Of a stretch of 64,000 bases of DNA, positions 49,150 to 60,547 are shown piece by piece. The stretch spans positions 472,054,008 to 472,118,007 of the forward strand of contig NC_081405.1 in the NCBI RefSeq assembly GCF_030272615.1, in the 5' to 3' direction. The DNA is from Cryptomeria japonica (Eukaryota > Streptophyta > Pinopsida > Cupressales > Cupressaceae). Made by a program: the position numbers and the translations under genes. The notes beneath the pieces were generated by a model. It saw only the letters and a list, made by a program, of their open reading frames with translations. It ran no database searches and was not told the DNA's origin. Numbering within the stretch: position 1 is the stretch's first letter; every line of letters starts with the position of its first letter.

Positions 49150-49503
49150 TAAACTTCTTTAGCACATCCTTCACATATTTGGTTTGACAAATAAAAATAC
49201 CTTTCTCAAACCGAGTAAACTACAAACCAAGGAAAAATGATAGTTCAACAAGCATGTACATTTAAAACTCTTTTTGCATAACTTTAGAAAAATGTTTGCA
49301 CATTTTATCATTATTTCCTCCAAAAATAATATCATTTACATACACAACCACTTCCAATAGATGATCTTCCTTTGATTTAATATGTAGATTTTTATCAACA
49401 ATACCTATTCTAAATCCTTGTTGTTGTAGGTTTGAATCCAATCTAGTGTACCAGGCTCTAGGGGCCTGTTTTAATCCATTCAACACCTTATTTAATTTGC
49501 ATA
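49150..49503 (-). pseudogene. Copia C reverse transcriptase fragment
   Basis: VLNGLKQAPRAWYTRLDSNLQ, DKNLHIK and VVYVNDIIFGGNN (Y-V-N-D in place of Y-V-D-D) identify copia RT. Upstream of CKLNKVLNG at about 49503 the sequence stops resembling copia, at the proposed insertion point of the gypsy element. Confidence 0.85.
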
Positions 49504-49504
49504 T

Positions 49505-50181
49505 TGTTGGTTAATAGATTTGCCTTTTATACATTTTAATTCTTTAACTTTTACATGTCCATAAACAAAAGACAAAAAAAAAACACCAACAATTGGATAA
49601 CTACTTAAATAGTTAACCACTGTATATGTCAACACAAAATGAACACCGCAATGTTTTCAAGCAAAAATTTATTCTAAAAGCTCATATACTTTCATTCTTC
49701 TAATCGGGAAGACAGACATTTCACAAAAAATTCCTTTTGCACACTCATATAAATTGTATCAGAAAGATGACAAATTCTGCAATTGAATTAAATCTTCATA
49801 GAGATTCACAATTCAATTCATAAATACACAGATTTATAAGACGAAAAATGTTGCACTTTCATTCACAGATAAAATTGTCTTTCCTTCAGAGTACACAGTA
49901 TATAAAAAATATAAAGCTTTTTTTAATCTTAACGCAAAAATTCTCAGACCTTTTACAAGGCTTTTAATCAAGTATATATAGCCACCAAGATATGATAGTT
50001 TGTTACAATTAAACAAGAGTAAAAAGATTAACTCTCCTTGAGAGTCAAAGAAGTCTATCCCTATAGCTGAAAAATAATAACCAAACAAGAAAAATGACAT
50101 AAGCTGAGAGCAATGAAAATGCGATGAAGCTCTTGCAGATGACGTGGCCTCCGCCTGTTTCTCCTAAGGCGAAGGGGTGCT
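49505..50181 (-). mobile_element. Probable 3' LTR region of second gypsy element
   Basis: Between copia RT and the end of the large ORF. It has no gene motif. A TATATATAC box on the minus strand (49970-49983) and AT-rich sequence left of it fit LTR promoter DNA. The inner LTR boundary and PPT are not resolved. A minus-strand frame at 50045-50272 contains a hydrophobic segment (see findings). Confidence 0.45.
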
Positions 50182-51783
50182 TCAGATAATGCACCATTCC
50201 AAATGAGCTGAGGAGAAGTTGAGAATAAGCTGATAATGCGGAAGACTGATATAGAGTATTCGCTCCTTCCAAACCTCCTTCTTTTTGCTCACATGCACAA
50301 CCTTGCCCTTATGTGTCTCAATATGATCAAACCAAACCACTAACATGGATTCAATTCGTGCAATTTTCAAGAAATACTCTATTGTTAAGGATTTTGCTTC
50401 CTGGATTTGTTGAACTTGATCCTTGAAGGCTTGAATCATATCAGATGAATCTTCAAGTGTCTTCTTATCTTCTTTCAGGAGTTGAATATCTATGCACTTC
50501 ATATCTTTCTGCATAGTATTAATCAGTTCTTTTAACTCCTTCAAATGTTTGATGGATTCTTCATGCCCCTATTCAATAATTGAGTTCCTCCATTCAATAT
50601 TTTCTTTACATATGAAAAGCACATTGTTGTCAAGACCATGTACTGGTTTTTCTGCCAGGAAGTTCAAGACTCCATACCTTTGGGTATCCCTCATTTGTTT
50701 CAGTACAGGTACCCATTTTCGTTTCTCTATTTCTCAGGTGATTATTTTTGTTTCTAACTCCTTGCCTACTGACTCTACATTATCAAATACCTTAATCAAA
50801 TCAGAAATGTAGCTTGTAGCTTGCTGGGCAATTGATTCCAGCCACTCACTAAAGATGTCTGCTACCATCCGGCTTCTCTGAACCTGATCAAGCAATCCCT
50901 GGTTCATTGGTGACCTTGGATAAAATGACAAAGGTACTTGAGAAAGCGACTATGGATTAGGATCCTGTATGGAATTAATGTACTGGGCCATCTCTATTAT
51001 GATCTGTTTCATTTCATTTTTATCCTTTTCATCTTTCCAAGTCCTGGTTAGAATTCTCTTGGTGGAGGTCTCCAAGTGTTTAGTGTCCACATCTCGAGAG
51101 GTCACCCCTAAATCAATCTTCTCAATAACGAAGTCCTTCTCAGTAATATTCTTAGCATCTTTATTTTTGGGGGGTCTAGCTACCTCTGCAATCCAATGCT
51201 CTGTTTGATCATCCACATCTATCATTGCTTCAGTTTTAAGTCTCTTGGACTTTGATGTTCTCCCCAAAGACTTAATGACCATGTCCTCCATTGGAATTGA
51301 GATTGGACTTACATTTATTTTCTTGGTAAGTGAAGCACTTAACCATTTGGGAATAGTAGATGTTTCCTTGGGTGGAGGTGATTGTTGATTAGTGATGACA
51401 ATGACCATGATGTTTACAAAATCCTCAGCTTCTTGAGTTTCCTTTCCCTTATCAGCAACACTAGCAATGAGCTTGTCCTGCATCTGAGTATCCATCATCC
51501 GTTGAGTTTCTTCTTCGGAGTCCAAATCTACTACAAGTGGACTTGTAAGGAGTTTCTGACTGCTCTTCTTACTACAAGATCTGGTGACACAAGCAGAGGA
51601 GGAACTCAAAGAAGATTCTCCTAAGTTTGCAGTTTTGATTTTATTGGTCCTCTGTTTCTCATTACCTACAATATCAATAGCAATGTCAGAAGAGGAAAGA
51701 GATATTTGAGAAGTTGCATGAGTTTTACCAACTTTTATACTCTCAGGTGAAAACATGGGTGGTTGTCCAAAATGGTGGGCTTT
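50182..51783 (-). pseudogene. Large extra ORF of gypsy element, C-terminal part
   Basis: Three segments in one frame (50950-51756, 50734-50931, 50182-50544), continuing in frame from 58536 once the inserted element and one duplicate are removed. Features: Ser-rich (SSLSSSSACVTR near 51610), basic patch SKSKRLKTEA (about 51240), long charged helices, and coiled-coil segments at 50470-50560 and 50760-50840. No enzyme motif seen. Stops at 50950, about 50730 and 50182. Function unknown; possibly a structural or regulatory accessory protein of the element. Confidence 0.6.
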
Positions 51784-51788
51784 TAGCC
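51784..51788. repeat. Target site duplication (TAGCC), left
   Basis: Identical to 58531-58535. Confidence 0.9.
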
Positions 51789-52576
51789 TGTTAGGATTCC
51801 CAAAGATACTGAGAGGGGGGGTGAATCAATATCTAACTGGTTATAGAATTTACTTGATTTAAAACATGTAAAACATATCAATATAGTATACCAATAAACT
51901 AGAAATAATGCAGCAAACAAAGATAACAACAAGCACATGAAAAGCACACCATAACATAGTAGTTTAATGAGGAAACCCGATGTGGGAAAAACCTCAGTGG
52001 GATTTGTGACCCACAATATTCACTTACTGGCCAATAAGTGAATATTACCCTTACAATAGGGGCCTGCACATGTAGGAAGGCCAAGTGCCTAGAGCTCACT
52101 GCTCAAATACAAAATAAGAAGTCACACTGACTTACAAAATGGATTATACAAATCCAATGTCTTGTATTGCTTCAAATTAGCATATGCTATGCCAAATCCA
52201 GTACCAGTTTTAGCTCTGCTTCATACATAAACCCTTAACCTATAATTCGCATATTAGGTCTGCCTTATTTCGCCTATGTTTTTCTTACCAAAATGTCTTA
52301 CAATGATCTCATACATATATGAGTCATATTACAACTTGCCATGTCAGCTTACAATGATTTTACAATTAATTACAAAATACATTATAAACAAAATTCCTGT
52401 CGGCCAGGGTGTCGGTACCCTTCCTTTGTCTGTCGGTGTCCTGCGTGCTGGTGTAGAGTTTGTCGTTGCCGATGCTAGTATATTGTCTTGCTGGTATCAT
52501 ATGATTGCAAGGTTGCCATGAATGACAAAACCTTCAATCACCTACAATTTCTCATTGGAGTGTGCATTTGCCAACA
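51789..52576 (-). mobile_element. 3' LTR of the non-autonomous element
   Basis: TGTTAGGATTCCC to TTTGCCAACA, 788 bp, followed by PPT. Confidence 0.95.
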
Positions 52577-52589
52577 ATCTCCCCCTTTG
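52577..52589 (-). promoter_or_regulatory. Polypurine tract of the non-autonomous element
   Basis: Minus strand CAAAGGGGGAGAT next to the 3' LTR; a second copy GTCAAAGGGGGAGT lies at 52728-52741. Confidence 0.85.
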
Positions 52590-52758
52590 GCATTGATGGC
52601 AACACTCATGAGAAAAATCCAAAAAGTGTCATCCAAAAATGAGTCTGCCAGAATTGTCTTACCAAAAAAAATATGAGCTCCCCCTGAGCTGATGAGCCAT
52701 TTGCTGATCATTTTTCTCATAGCCTCTACTCCCCCTTTGACATCAATGACAAAGGTTG

Positions 52759-55700
52759 TCATTCGCTATCAGTGGAGTCTTGCCTAGTTTCTTGTAACTG
52801 GTAGGTTAAACTCTGAAATATATCCGTCAAAATTGAAATGATTTCGTTGCTGAATGTTTTACTATCTTTTATAGCCTCATGGGTTCTCTGCACTGTACCG
52901 GTGAATATGTGCATTTGCTATTCCAGTGTCTTTAGTCCGGGAACTAGAGCCTCAGATATTTCTTTTCTTAAAGAAATAAGATACTCTAATCTTGGACTAA
53001 GTCGGCATTTTAAGTCCTTTGCTTTGTCCTTTATTCTTCATTTTTCATTTTCCAATTTCCTGATTTTCTCTTCTTGCTTTGCAATTTTCTTGTCTAATTC
53101 CAAAAATGAATCTGATTTCCCAATCAAATTGTTAGCAATATTATTAATCTTATCCTGTGTCTTTCTGATTTCTTTGTCAAGATCTTCTGTTAATACATCT
53201 GTTTTGCATGTATCCTTGTATAGTTTCTTGAAGTCAAAATGATTTCATTGAGTTCCGGTAAAAGAGTGTCTATCTCTCCCTTGTTCTTCTTAACTATATC
53301 CTCAAAGAATTTTTCTTTTTCCTTTATCAATCTCTCCTTAAATGTATCCTCGTTTATTTTGTCCAATTTTATTAGATTACCGGTTATATACTTAGACAAT
53401 GTGTCTAATTGGTTCAAAGAATCTTTGTTGTCTATGTTACACTTTGGAGCTCTCATCTTCAAAATTGGTATGATGTCATCAATAGCCTTATATGCTAGTA
53501 CATTACAATCTGTTATTTCCTTAATTGAATCTAGCAGTACCTCTATCATATTTGTCGGTCTGAATTCAAACTTGGAGATTCTGGATGTCTGTTCAACTGA
53601 CTTCACAATTTGTAATCCGTCGGTGGTGATAATAGCATTGCTTTCCTCTTTTACTAGAGGATCAGTTTATGTCTCCATTTCAGCTACCAAAGGTTTAGGT
53701 TTTTCAATTGTAGCCGGTGGCATTGTCTCTGAATGTACTTGTGAATGAATCTGTTGTTCTTCCTATTTCTTTGTGCTCTCTACTGATGGTTTCTTTGATG
53801 GTGCCTCTGATGATTTTTCAGTGGTATCCACTGCTAGTTTCTCTGCTTGTGACTCTGTATTTTCTACCAGTTTCTCTGTGCTTGCCCTTGAAATATTTTC
53901 AGTTGGTTGCTCAATACCAATGCTATCAGTTTTTCTTGTATCCATTGTTTGTTCAGTTTGTTGCTCATTCCCAATTTATATGTCTCCAACTGTATCTTCA
54001 AAATTTGTCTCAGCTATTGTGTCTTCTACTGGTGGCTCAGTTGCCACATCTCTTTTCTCACTTGTTTCCTTATCAACCACAATGTTGACTTCCTATGTGT
54101 CGATATTCATTGTATACAACACCTCAGAATCAGGATTTGTGTCCTCATGTGTTGTCTTCATACTCTTTGTTGCTGGTTGATTTTCAGTAGTGTCTACCGG
54201 TGGAGTATCTAGAGGCGGTGGGGGTAAGTTGTTTATTATCTTTATACTGGGAGGTCCACCAATCTTGCCTTTTCCTTTGTCCCTATCCTTTTGGTATACC
54301 TCGAAGGTTTTAGGTTTTTGATACTCTTCCTATTTTTCTTTTTCTACTAGGAATATATCCCATGCATCTGTTGTTTCCTTTGTCATCTGATTCACTCTCC
54401 CTGCCATTAGTGCTACATGCCATTGAGCAGTTGAAAATACTGACCGGTTAGCCTCAAAGATCAATTGATCTATCTCATCAGGTGAGTTAACAGGATGTAC
54501 AACAAGTAATCTTTCAATCTTTATTTTCTTGTCAAGCTCAACAATAGCTACTCTTCTAGCTTCTAGTCTATTGTATAGATCTGCCGGTATTTCATCAACA
54601 ACTTGCATCAAAAATTTCTTTAAAATATCTAAGTGTAATATTACATTGTTCTCTACTTTCTCCTTGTCATCAACGGATAGTGTGTTATACAGTTTGTTAA
54701 TATTCTTCAACTTGCCATCCTTAGCAATTTCATCCAGTAATTTATTAATAGGAGCTATAGATTGTTCTGACTTCTTCTTAGGAGTCAACTTCTTTTTCTT
54801 TGGAGTTAATTTCTTTGTTGGGGGCCTTACTGCCTGTTGCTTCTATCTTTTTGGTGTAGGAGAAGGTGCTGGTGAAGGTTTTCTCTTCCTCTCAACTATC
54901 TGGAATACTGCAGGCATGTCACTTTCTGAGGAAGTTCCTATCGGTGAAAGGTGTGTTTCCAGTTGGATTGCTTCTAATTCACCTTCAGTTATACCGGTTT
55001 TCTTTAGCACATCTTCTTTAATAGCTTTTGCCTGTCGGGTTCCTTTTCTAACGGTTGCCTCAACCTTTTTAACTCTTTTCTTTAATGAATTTGACTTTCT
55101 ATAGTTTCAACATTGCCAAATACTTCTTCTTCAAGTTCCTTAGGAGCTTCTAGGAGGGCTTTTGCATAGGTTTCTATTATGTTGTCATCAGTCTCATACC
55201 CCATTTCAGTGATCCAGATGGTTCTAGGAAAAACTACTTCCATCCAAATTTCATCTTTCTTTATTACAAAACAAATTTCCTTTTGGTACTTCTTTACAAT
55301 AGCTTGTGATAACCTTACTCTTGTTTTCATTTGAGCTTTCAAAGCCTGAAAATACTCATTTAAGTTATTTTCCCTGTTCTCTCCCATGTTGTTCAGTAAT
55401 ACTGATAGTTGTTTTCCTATCGGTATATCATATCCAAAATCTTTGGTGCCAATACCGGGTACTTGTTTGGTTATATATAGCATCAGACAAACAAGTAGGT
55501 TTCCAAATATGAATGTTCCTTTCTTGTCTTTCTTTATCTTTCCCAAATTATCAATCAGTTCATCTTTAAGCCATTTACATATGTCTATCCTTGCATTATC
55601 ATTTACCATATCACAGGCACTTTTAATGCATAGGCTAGAAACTGAGTTTAACCTATTTGCACGTGTGGTCTTGTAACCTAAGATCATACTGATAAATTTG

Positions 55701-56251
55701 ACATTGATATCCATTACATCATTTACCCTTAGAGACCTTTTGCCGAATGTTGCACCGGTTAGGTTTATCACAATGTCATTTGAGACCTTCTTAGTTTTGT
55801 CAGGTTTGTTGCTAGTAGAGGGTAACCCTGTCACAGCCTTTACTGCTTCCTTAGTAATCTTGTGAATAGATTCCAACCAAAAGAATTCGCCATGAACCCT
55901 GCTTAGCACAATTCTTACGATATCCTTGGGAAAATTTGGGATACTAAGGATTTCTGTAAAACCTAGGGTTTCTATTATCTTGTGTTCAGGTTTGACATTT
56001 CCCGATTCATCACAAATCATAGATTCATACATATTCTTAATTTCCTCATCACCTAGTTCATCAATATGACAGTGTATATACATTCTAGGGTCTTCACCAT
56101 ATACTACCCCTTTAGGTATTTGAGAAAATGCACCTAAACTATCATCTTTCTTCACAATTTTGGGAACTAGCTGAAATACGGGTCTAGGGCGTTTAACAAC
56201 TTCAACAACAGTAGGGTTTGCAATAAATTCAGGAGTAGATGAGGATGCCAT
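52759..56251 (-). pseudogene. Unrecognised ORF of about 1,160 codons in the non-autonomous element
   Basis: Start chosen at the Met of MASSSTPEF (56251), though the frame is open to 56350. The first 390 residues (to 55082) are uninterrupted and look globular, with ESIHKITKEAVKAVTGLP near residue 130. A one-base shift at about 55090 leads to a Lys-rich stretch with TPKKKKLTPKKK (54770-54810), a helical region (54330-54788), an acidic Thr/Ser/Glu/Pro region (53680-54300) and a coiled-coil C-terminus (52759-53600, with a second shift near 53225 and EEKIRKLENE near 53045). About eight in-frame stops. No pol, env or known host motif seen. I do not know its function. Confidence 0.7.
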
Positions 56252-56650
56252 AGCTATAAATACCTTAATTAGCCTTAGGGATGAAAGATTTGATAGATTT
56301 CTTCGCTTCTTTTCTTGGAATGCCTTTGCTCGGGATTTTTGCACTCTCAAAGATTTGAATGCTTGGTAAAATGAAAATGGAGCCAGAACACTTGTTTTAT
56401 AATGTTATTTTCTTCACCTGCCACATTTAATGCTTGTCGGTTAAGTCACAACTTAACTTATCTGTCAGTAAAGAAGTAATCTCAACTTCTCACCATCAAC
56501 TGAGGGAATAATAGCATGTTTTACATTCAGTTGCTAAACCCTCAAAAGGATTTTCCTTTAATTAGATGAAGAGTCTCATGCCGGTGGAGTGTTACTCTGT
56601 TCTGCCAGTGGAGGAGTATTCCCATCAACATTCAATTCTGATTTTATGAT
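56252..56650. other. Spacer between the two ORFs of the non-autonomous element
   Basis: No ORF; the minus strand has several stops. May contain the leader for the second ORF. Confidence 0.5.
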
Positions 56651-56653
56651 CCA

Positions 56654-57670
56654 TTATTTTGAGAATTCTTGCTTTACCTCTCCAACCTTTTCTTTACCTT
56701 TCAAACTAGGACCTTTGTTATTTGCCAGTGAGGACTTGCTTCTACAAAATTTAGCAATGTGTCCAATCTTGTTATAGGCATAACAAGTCACATTGTTTTT
56801 CTGAATTGCTTTCCCATATCCTATTCTAGTGTGTATTTTGCATTGATTAGATAAGCGTCCAAATCTTCCACAAACATAACATCTTACATTCATTCTACAA
56901 TTCTCTGAATTATGACCAACTTTGTTGCATTTAGAACACTGACCAGTGGGTGTATTGGTGTTTTGATAATTTCTAGATCTACATTGATTTGCTCTATGAC
57001 CATACTTGTTATAGTTAAAGCATTTGCCATTAAATTTATAAGCAATTGGTTGTCTTACCAGTTTGCTATGATCATGTGTGTTTGCAGTACCAAAGCTTTC
57101 ACCAGCTTCAAAGCCAAGGCCATTAGTGTCACCATTTGGTTTCTGATTCTTCAGCATGTCAATAAGTTCTTCTGAGCTTTTCTTGAATTTCTCCTTGTGC
57201 TGATTTGTAGTAGTCAGTTCTCTTTCCAAGATTTCTTTTTGTCTCATAAGTTCATTTGAGTCATTTTGTGTGTGCATCAGATCTGTCTTCAACATATCAT
57301 TTTCATAACTAAGTCTTGTGTTTTCATTTGCAACATCATCCAGTCTTCTAGTCAGATCTTCTTCATTTTTCTTCCTATCTTCAATTTCTTTGCAAAATAT
57401 CATAGTCATATCCTGCATCTCATTTTGTGTTGTATTTATCTCTTGTCTTAGTTTGTTTACCAGATCATTAAGAGTTTCCTTTTCATCTCCCTCTTTCTAC
57501 ATCTTCTCACAAAGTTCTCTTCTTTTACTCCTTGCTATAGTGTAATTTTCTTGAAGTTCTTGAATGATATCCTAACCATCTTTTAGATCATCTTCAAGTT
57601 TGATATTCTTCAATTTTTATGTATCATAGTCTGAAAGAGTTGTTTCCAATTGTTTCTTCAAGTTATCCAT
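56654..57670 (-). pseudogene. Gag-like coiled-coil protein with four zinc knuckles
   Basis: Begins about 70 bases inside the PBS (MDNLKKQLET at 57670), has two or three stops up to 57420, then is open to 56654. Residues form a long coiled coil (EDLTRRLDDVANENTRL) followed by four knuckles: CFNYNKYGHRANQC (second Cys is Tyr-side variant), CSKCNKVGHNSENC, CYVCGRFGRLSNQC (His replaced by Arg), and CYAYNKIGHIAKFC (second Cys replaced by Tyr). The copia gag N-terminal domain present in element B (NYSIW) is absent. It presumably bound element RNA. Confidence 0.75.
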
Positions 57671-57727
57671 CTTTATCGATTGCAAGATCTTCCTCAAGCT
57701 GTTAGGCTTCTGAAAACAAAGGACCAA

Positions 57728-57739
57728 GCTCTGATACCA
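57728..57739 (-). promoter_or_regulatory. Primer binding site of the non-autonomous element
   Basis: Minus strand TGGTATCAGAGC, full 12-base initiator-Met tRNA-type site, two bases from the LTR. Confidence 0.9.
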
Positions 57740-57741
57740 AT

Positions 57742-58530
57742 TGTTAGGATTCCCAAAGATACTGAGAGGGGGAGGTGAAACAGTATCTAACCGGTTATAG
57801 AATTTACTTGATTTAAAACATGTAAAACATATCAATACAGTATACCGGTAAACCAGAAATAATGCAGCAAATAAAGATAACAATAACCACATGAAAAGAA
57901 CACCATAACACAGTAGTTTAATGAGGAAATCTGGTGTGGGAAAAACCTCGGTGGGATTTGTGACCCACAATATTCTCTTACTGGCCAATAAGTGAATATT
58001 ACTCTTACAATAGGGGCTTGCACATGCAAGAAGACCAAGTGTCTAGAGCTCACTGCTCAAATACAAAATAAGAAGTCACACTGACTTACAAAATGGATTA
58101 TACAAATCCAATGTCTTGTACTACTTCAAATTAGCATATGCTATGCCAGATCCAGTACCGGTTTTAGCTCTGCTTCATACATAAACCCTTAACCTATAAT
58201 TCGCATATTAGGTCTGCCTTATTTCGCCTATGTTTTTCTTACCAAAATGTTTTACAATGATCTCATACATATATGAGTCATATTACAACTTGTGATGTTG
58301 GCTTACAATGATTTTACAATTAATTACAAAATACATTATAAACAAAATTCCTATCGGCCAGGGTGTCGGTATCCTTCCTTTGTCTATCGGTGTCCTGTGT
58401 GTCGGTGTAGAGTTTGTCGTTGTCCATGTCGGTATATTGTCTTGCCAGTATCATATGATTGCAAGGTTGCCATGAATGACAAAACCTTCAATCACCTACA
58501 ATTTCTCATTGGAGTGCGCATTTGCCAACA
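57742..58530 (-). mobile_element. 5' LTR of the non-autonomous element
   Basis: TGTTAGGATTCCC to TTTGCCAACA, 789 bp, aligned end to end with 51789-52576. Confidence 0.95.
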
Positions 58531-58535
58531 TAGCC
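58531..58535. repeat. Target site duplication (TAGCC), right
   Basis: Identical to 51784-51788. Confidence 0.9.
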
Positions 58536-60100
58536 ATCTTTATGTCCATCTAATCACATTGAAGGTTTTATCTTGAATGTTGTCATCCCCTTTTCTATCC
58601 CAATCAACTTCTGGAATAGGCTGCCCCTGTAACTTCTCATTGAACTCAGGATCAACAACTTCCTCACCTTCATCCTCTTGTAGATTTGAGATATTCTTGG
58701 ACAAACCCATTGTCACAATCTGTAGAACTGTGAACCTCGACCACAATCTTCTTCTGACTTCAAATTCATCATCACAATTCTCCCAGTAATCTTCTAGCTG
58801 AGGTTCATGAAAAAAATCAACATCAACATTTAAGTTCTCTATGGAAAACCTTCGGCTATCAAATTTATGTCTAGCAACATATAAGTGCAAATTTAACTTC
58901 TTGAATTCAAGTTCAAGATTTAAGGCATCTGAAATGGATCTACAACTATAATATTCGAGTTCTACAGGAAAGACAACTTCAAACTTCCCTCCATTTCTCT
59001 TATCAATGTAGGCGAGCTGACAACCAACTTCAAACACAATATAACTATCCAGAGCATACCTGGGTAATCTAAAAGCTGCCAACTCTAATATAAGTGAACT
59101 AAGAAAACTGGATGAAGAAACTACCATAGATACCTACAAATTCCATTGCTTCTATTGATGATCTCTTGTTTATGTTACCCTGCAACTCATGAAGCAACCT
59201 TCCTACAAAAATATCATTCCACCTCATGAATTTTTTAGCATATCTCTGCTGCTGTAGGTGAGGATAGTATTCATAAACCCTTATCCCATCAACCCAGGGT
59301 TCATGGTGTAAGACATTATAATCTCGAGTGCAGGCGAGCATATAAAATAGTTACGAGTACATATAAAAACCACTCATCCCTGCAATTTTGGTTAAGCTCT
59401 AATGTAGTCCCTCTGTAACAACTTGTCCCCAATCTAGATACACGCTTCCATTCAACATGAATTGAATGTAGAAATACATCCAGTCTTCCCAATAAAAGGC
59501 ATTAGCATTTCCCTTCAATCTGTTCAACAGAATAACAATATCCTATACTTCTATTATAAAACTCTCTCTAATGAGTGGCCTTGGTAACTTGGAACATCCT
59601 TTTTGAATTTTCAACAACCAATTTCTAGCAATTACGCTGTTGTAAGCACTCTTCTTCTTAGAAAATAAAGAGTATGAAGTACCAATGGTCCAATCTTCAT
59701 ATGGAACCTTATGAGGAATGCCCATGGCTGTCATTATGGTCTCCCTATCAATTTTCAACAACACCTCAACATTGATAGCCCTAATACACCTATATTCTGC
59801 ATCATATCGATTCATACATTCTAAAACCAGCTCTGCGCATGGTGCTGCAAAAGGAAATGCAGCGGCCTAAATCAGACCTCTTCTTACAATTTTCTCCATC
59901 ATGGAATTTTGGGCTGGATTCTTAACTCTTTCAGGAAAATCAGTGAGGTCTGCTTGTGCTACTGAAGTGTCACCCATCTTTGGAAGTGAGCTAACCAAAC
60001 AGGAAGTATGCCCCAATTCGGCAGAGTTGGTCTCATGATGGCCCCTCACATATTTATCAAACAATTTCGGGGATAAAAATAAATTCCACTATACAGCAAA
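58536..60100 (-). pseudogene. Large extra ORF of gypsy element, N-terminal part
   Basis: Segments 59867-60064 (FDKYVRGHHETNSAELGH, then DLTDFPERVKNP), 59543-59815 (VLLKIDRETIMTAMGIP, EDWTIGTSY), 59099-59341 (YEYYPHLQQQRYAKKF, RSSIEAMEFVG) and 58540-59127 (LEDYWENCDDEFEVRRR) read as one degraded protein of about 520 residues, with stops near 60092, 59866, 59542 and 58540. It looks globular rather than repetitive, and the well-kept blocks suggest past selection. It follows integrase in the same orientation, i.e. in the env-like position, yet I see no signal peptide or fusion-type motif here. I do not know its function. Confidence 0.65.
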
Positions 60101-60547
60101 GGAAATGAACAACAACTAGCCACTGAGCAAGAAAATACAGCAGAAGAAGAAACAATTGAAGCTAACTTGATCCCAACAGTAAATTCTTGAAAACCTTCTA
60201 AATGTAGATACAATACCTTCGACTTCCTTCGCTTTCACGATTTACTGAGAAGGTACTAGAAAGACTACTAGGTTTTGCAACAAAAATGAATAAAATCTCA
60301 CTCAAATCCTAGCTAGGTGTACTAATTAAGTAAGCTCATGTGAATTGACACCAGATTTGATGGATATCCGACATACATTTAATTTCAGGTCATTCCAATA
60401 CATGACACACGAATTACCATGATTACTTGCCATAATTAGAAACTAACATTTGCAACTACCCAAAATATTCCCCTTTCCCACTGCCATTTTCCCTCCATGA
60501 TATGCACACCGCTTCTAAATGAAGCCTTAGGCTATGAATTTCAAACT

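Larger units (their letters stand above)
28644..49504 (-). mobile_element. Copia element C: 3' LTR and pol fragment, interrupted by chromovirus
   Basis: The 3' LTR is split into 28644-30037 and 47488-48035 by the chromovirus insertion (duplicated AAATT). It starts TGTTGAACAC and ends CTAACA, followed by a PPT (48036-48048) and, on the minus strand, copia RNase H and RT pieces up to 49503. The rest of pol, gag and 5' LTR are missing from view; the break at 49504 coincides with the proposed insertion of the right-hand gypsy element, so the remainder may lie beyond 64000. Confidence 0.75.
51789..58530 (-). mobile_element. Non-autonomous LTR element with zinc-knuckle ORF and 1,160-codon ORF, no pol
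   Basis: LTRs of 788 and 789 bp with TG...CA ends, PBS for initiator Met tRNA, two PPT copies, and perfect TAGCC duplication. The interior (52577-57741, 5.2 kb) holds a gag-like coiled-coil/zinc-knuckle ORF and one very long second ORF, and no protease, RT, RNase H or integrase motif in any frame I read. LTR style and PPT tie it to the copia elements B and C. By hand the two LTRs differ at roughly 45-50 of 789 positions, mostly transitions. Confidence 0.85.
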
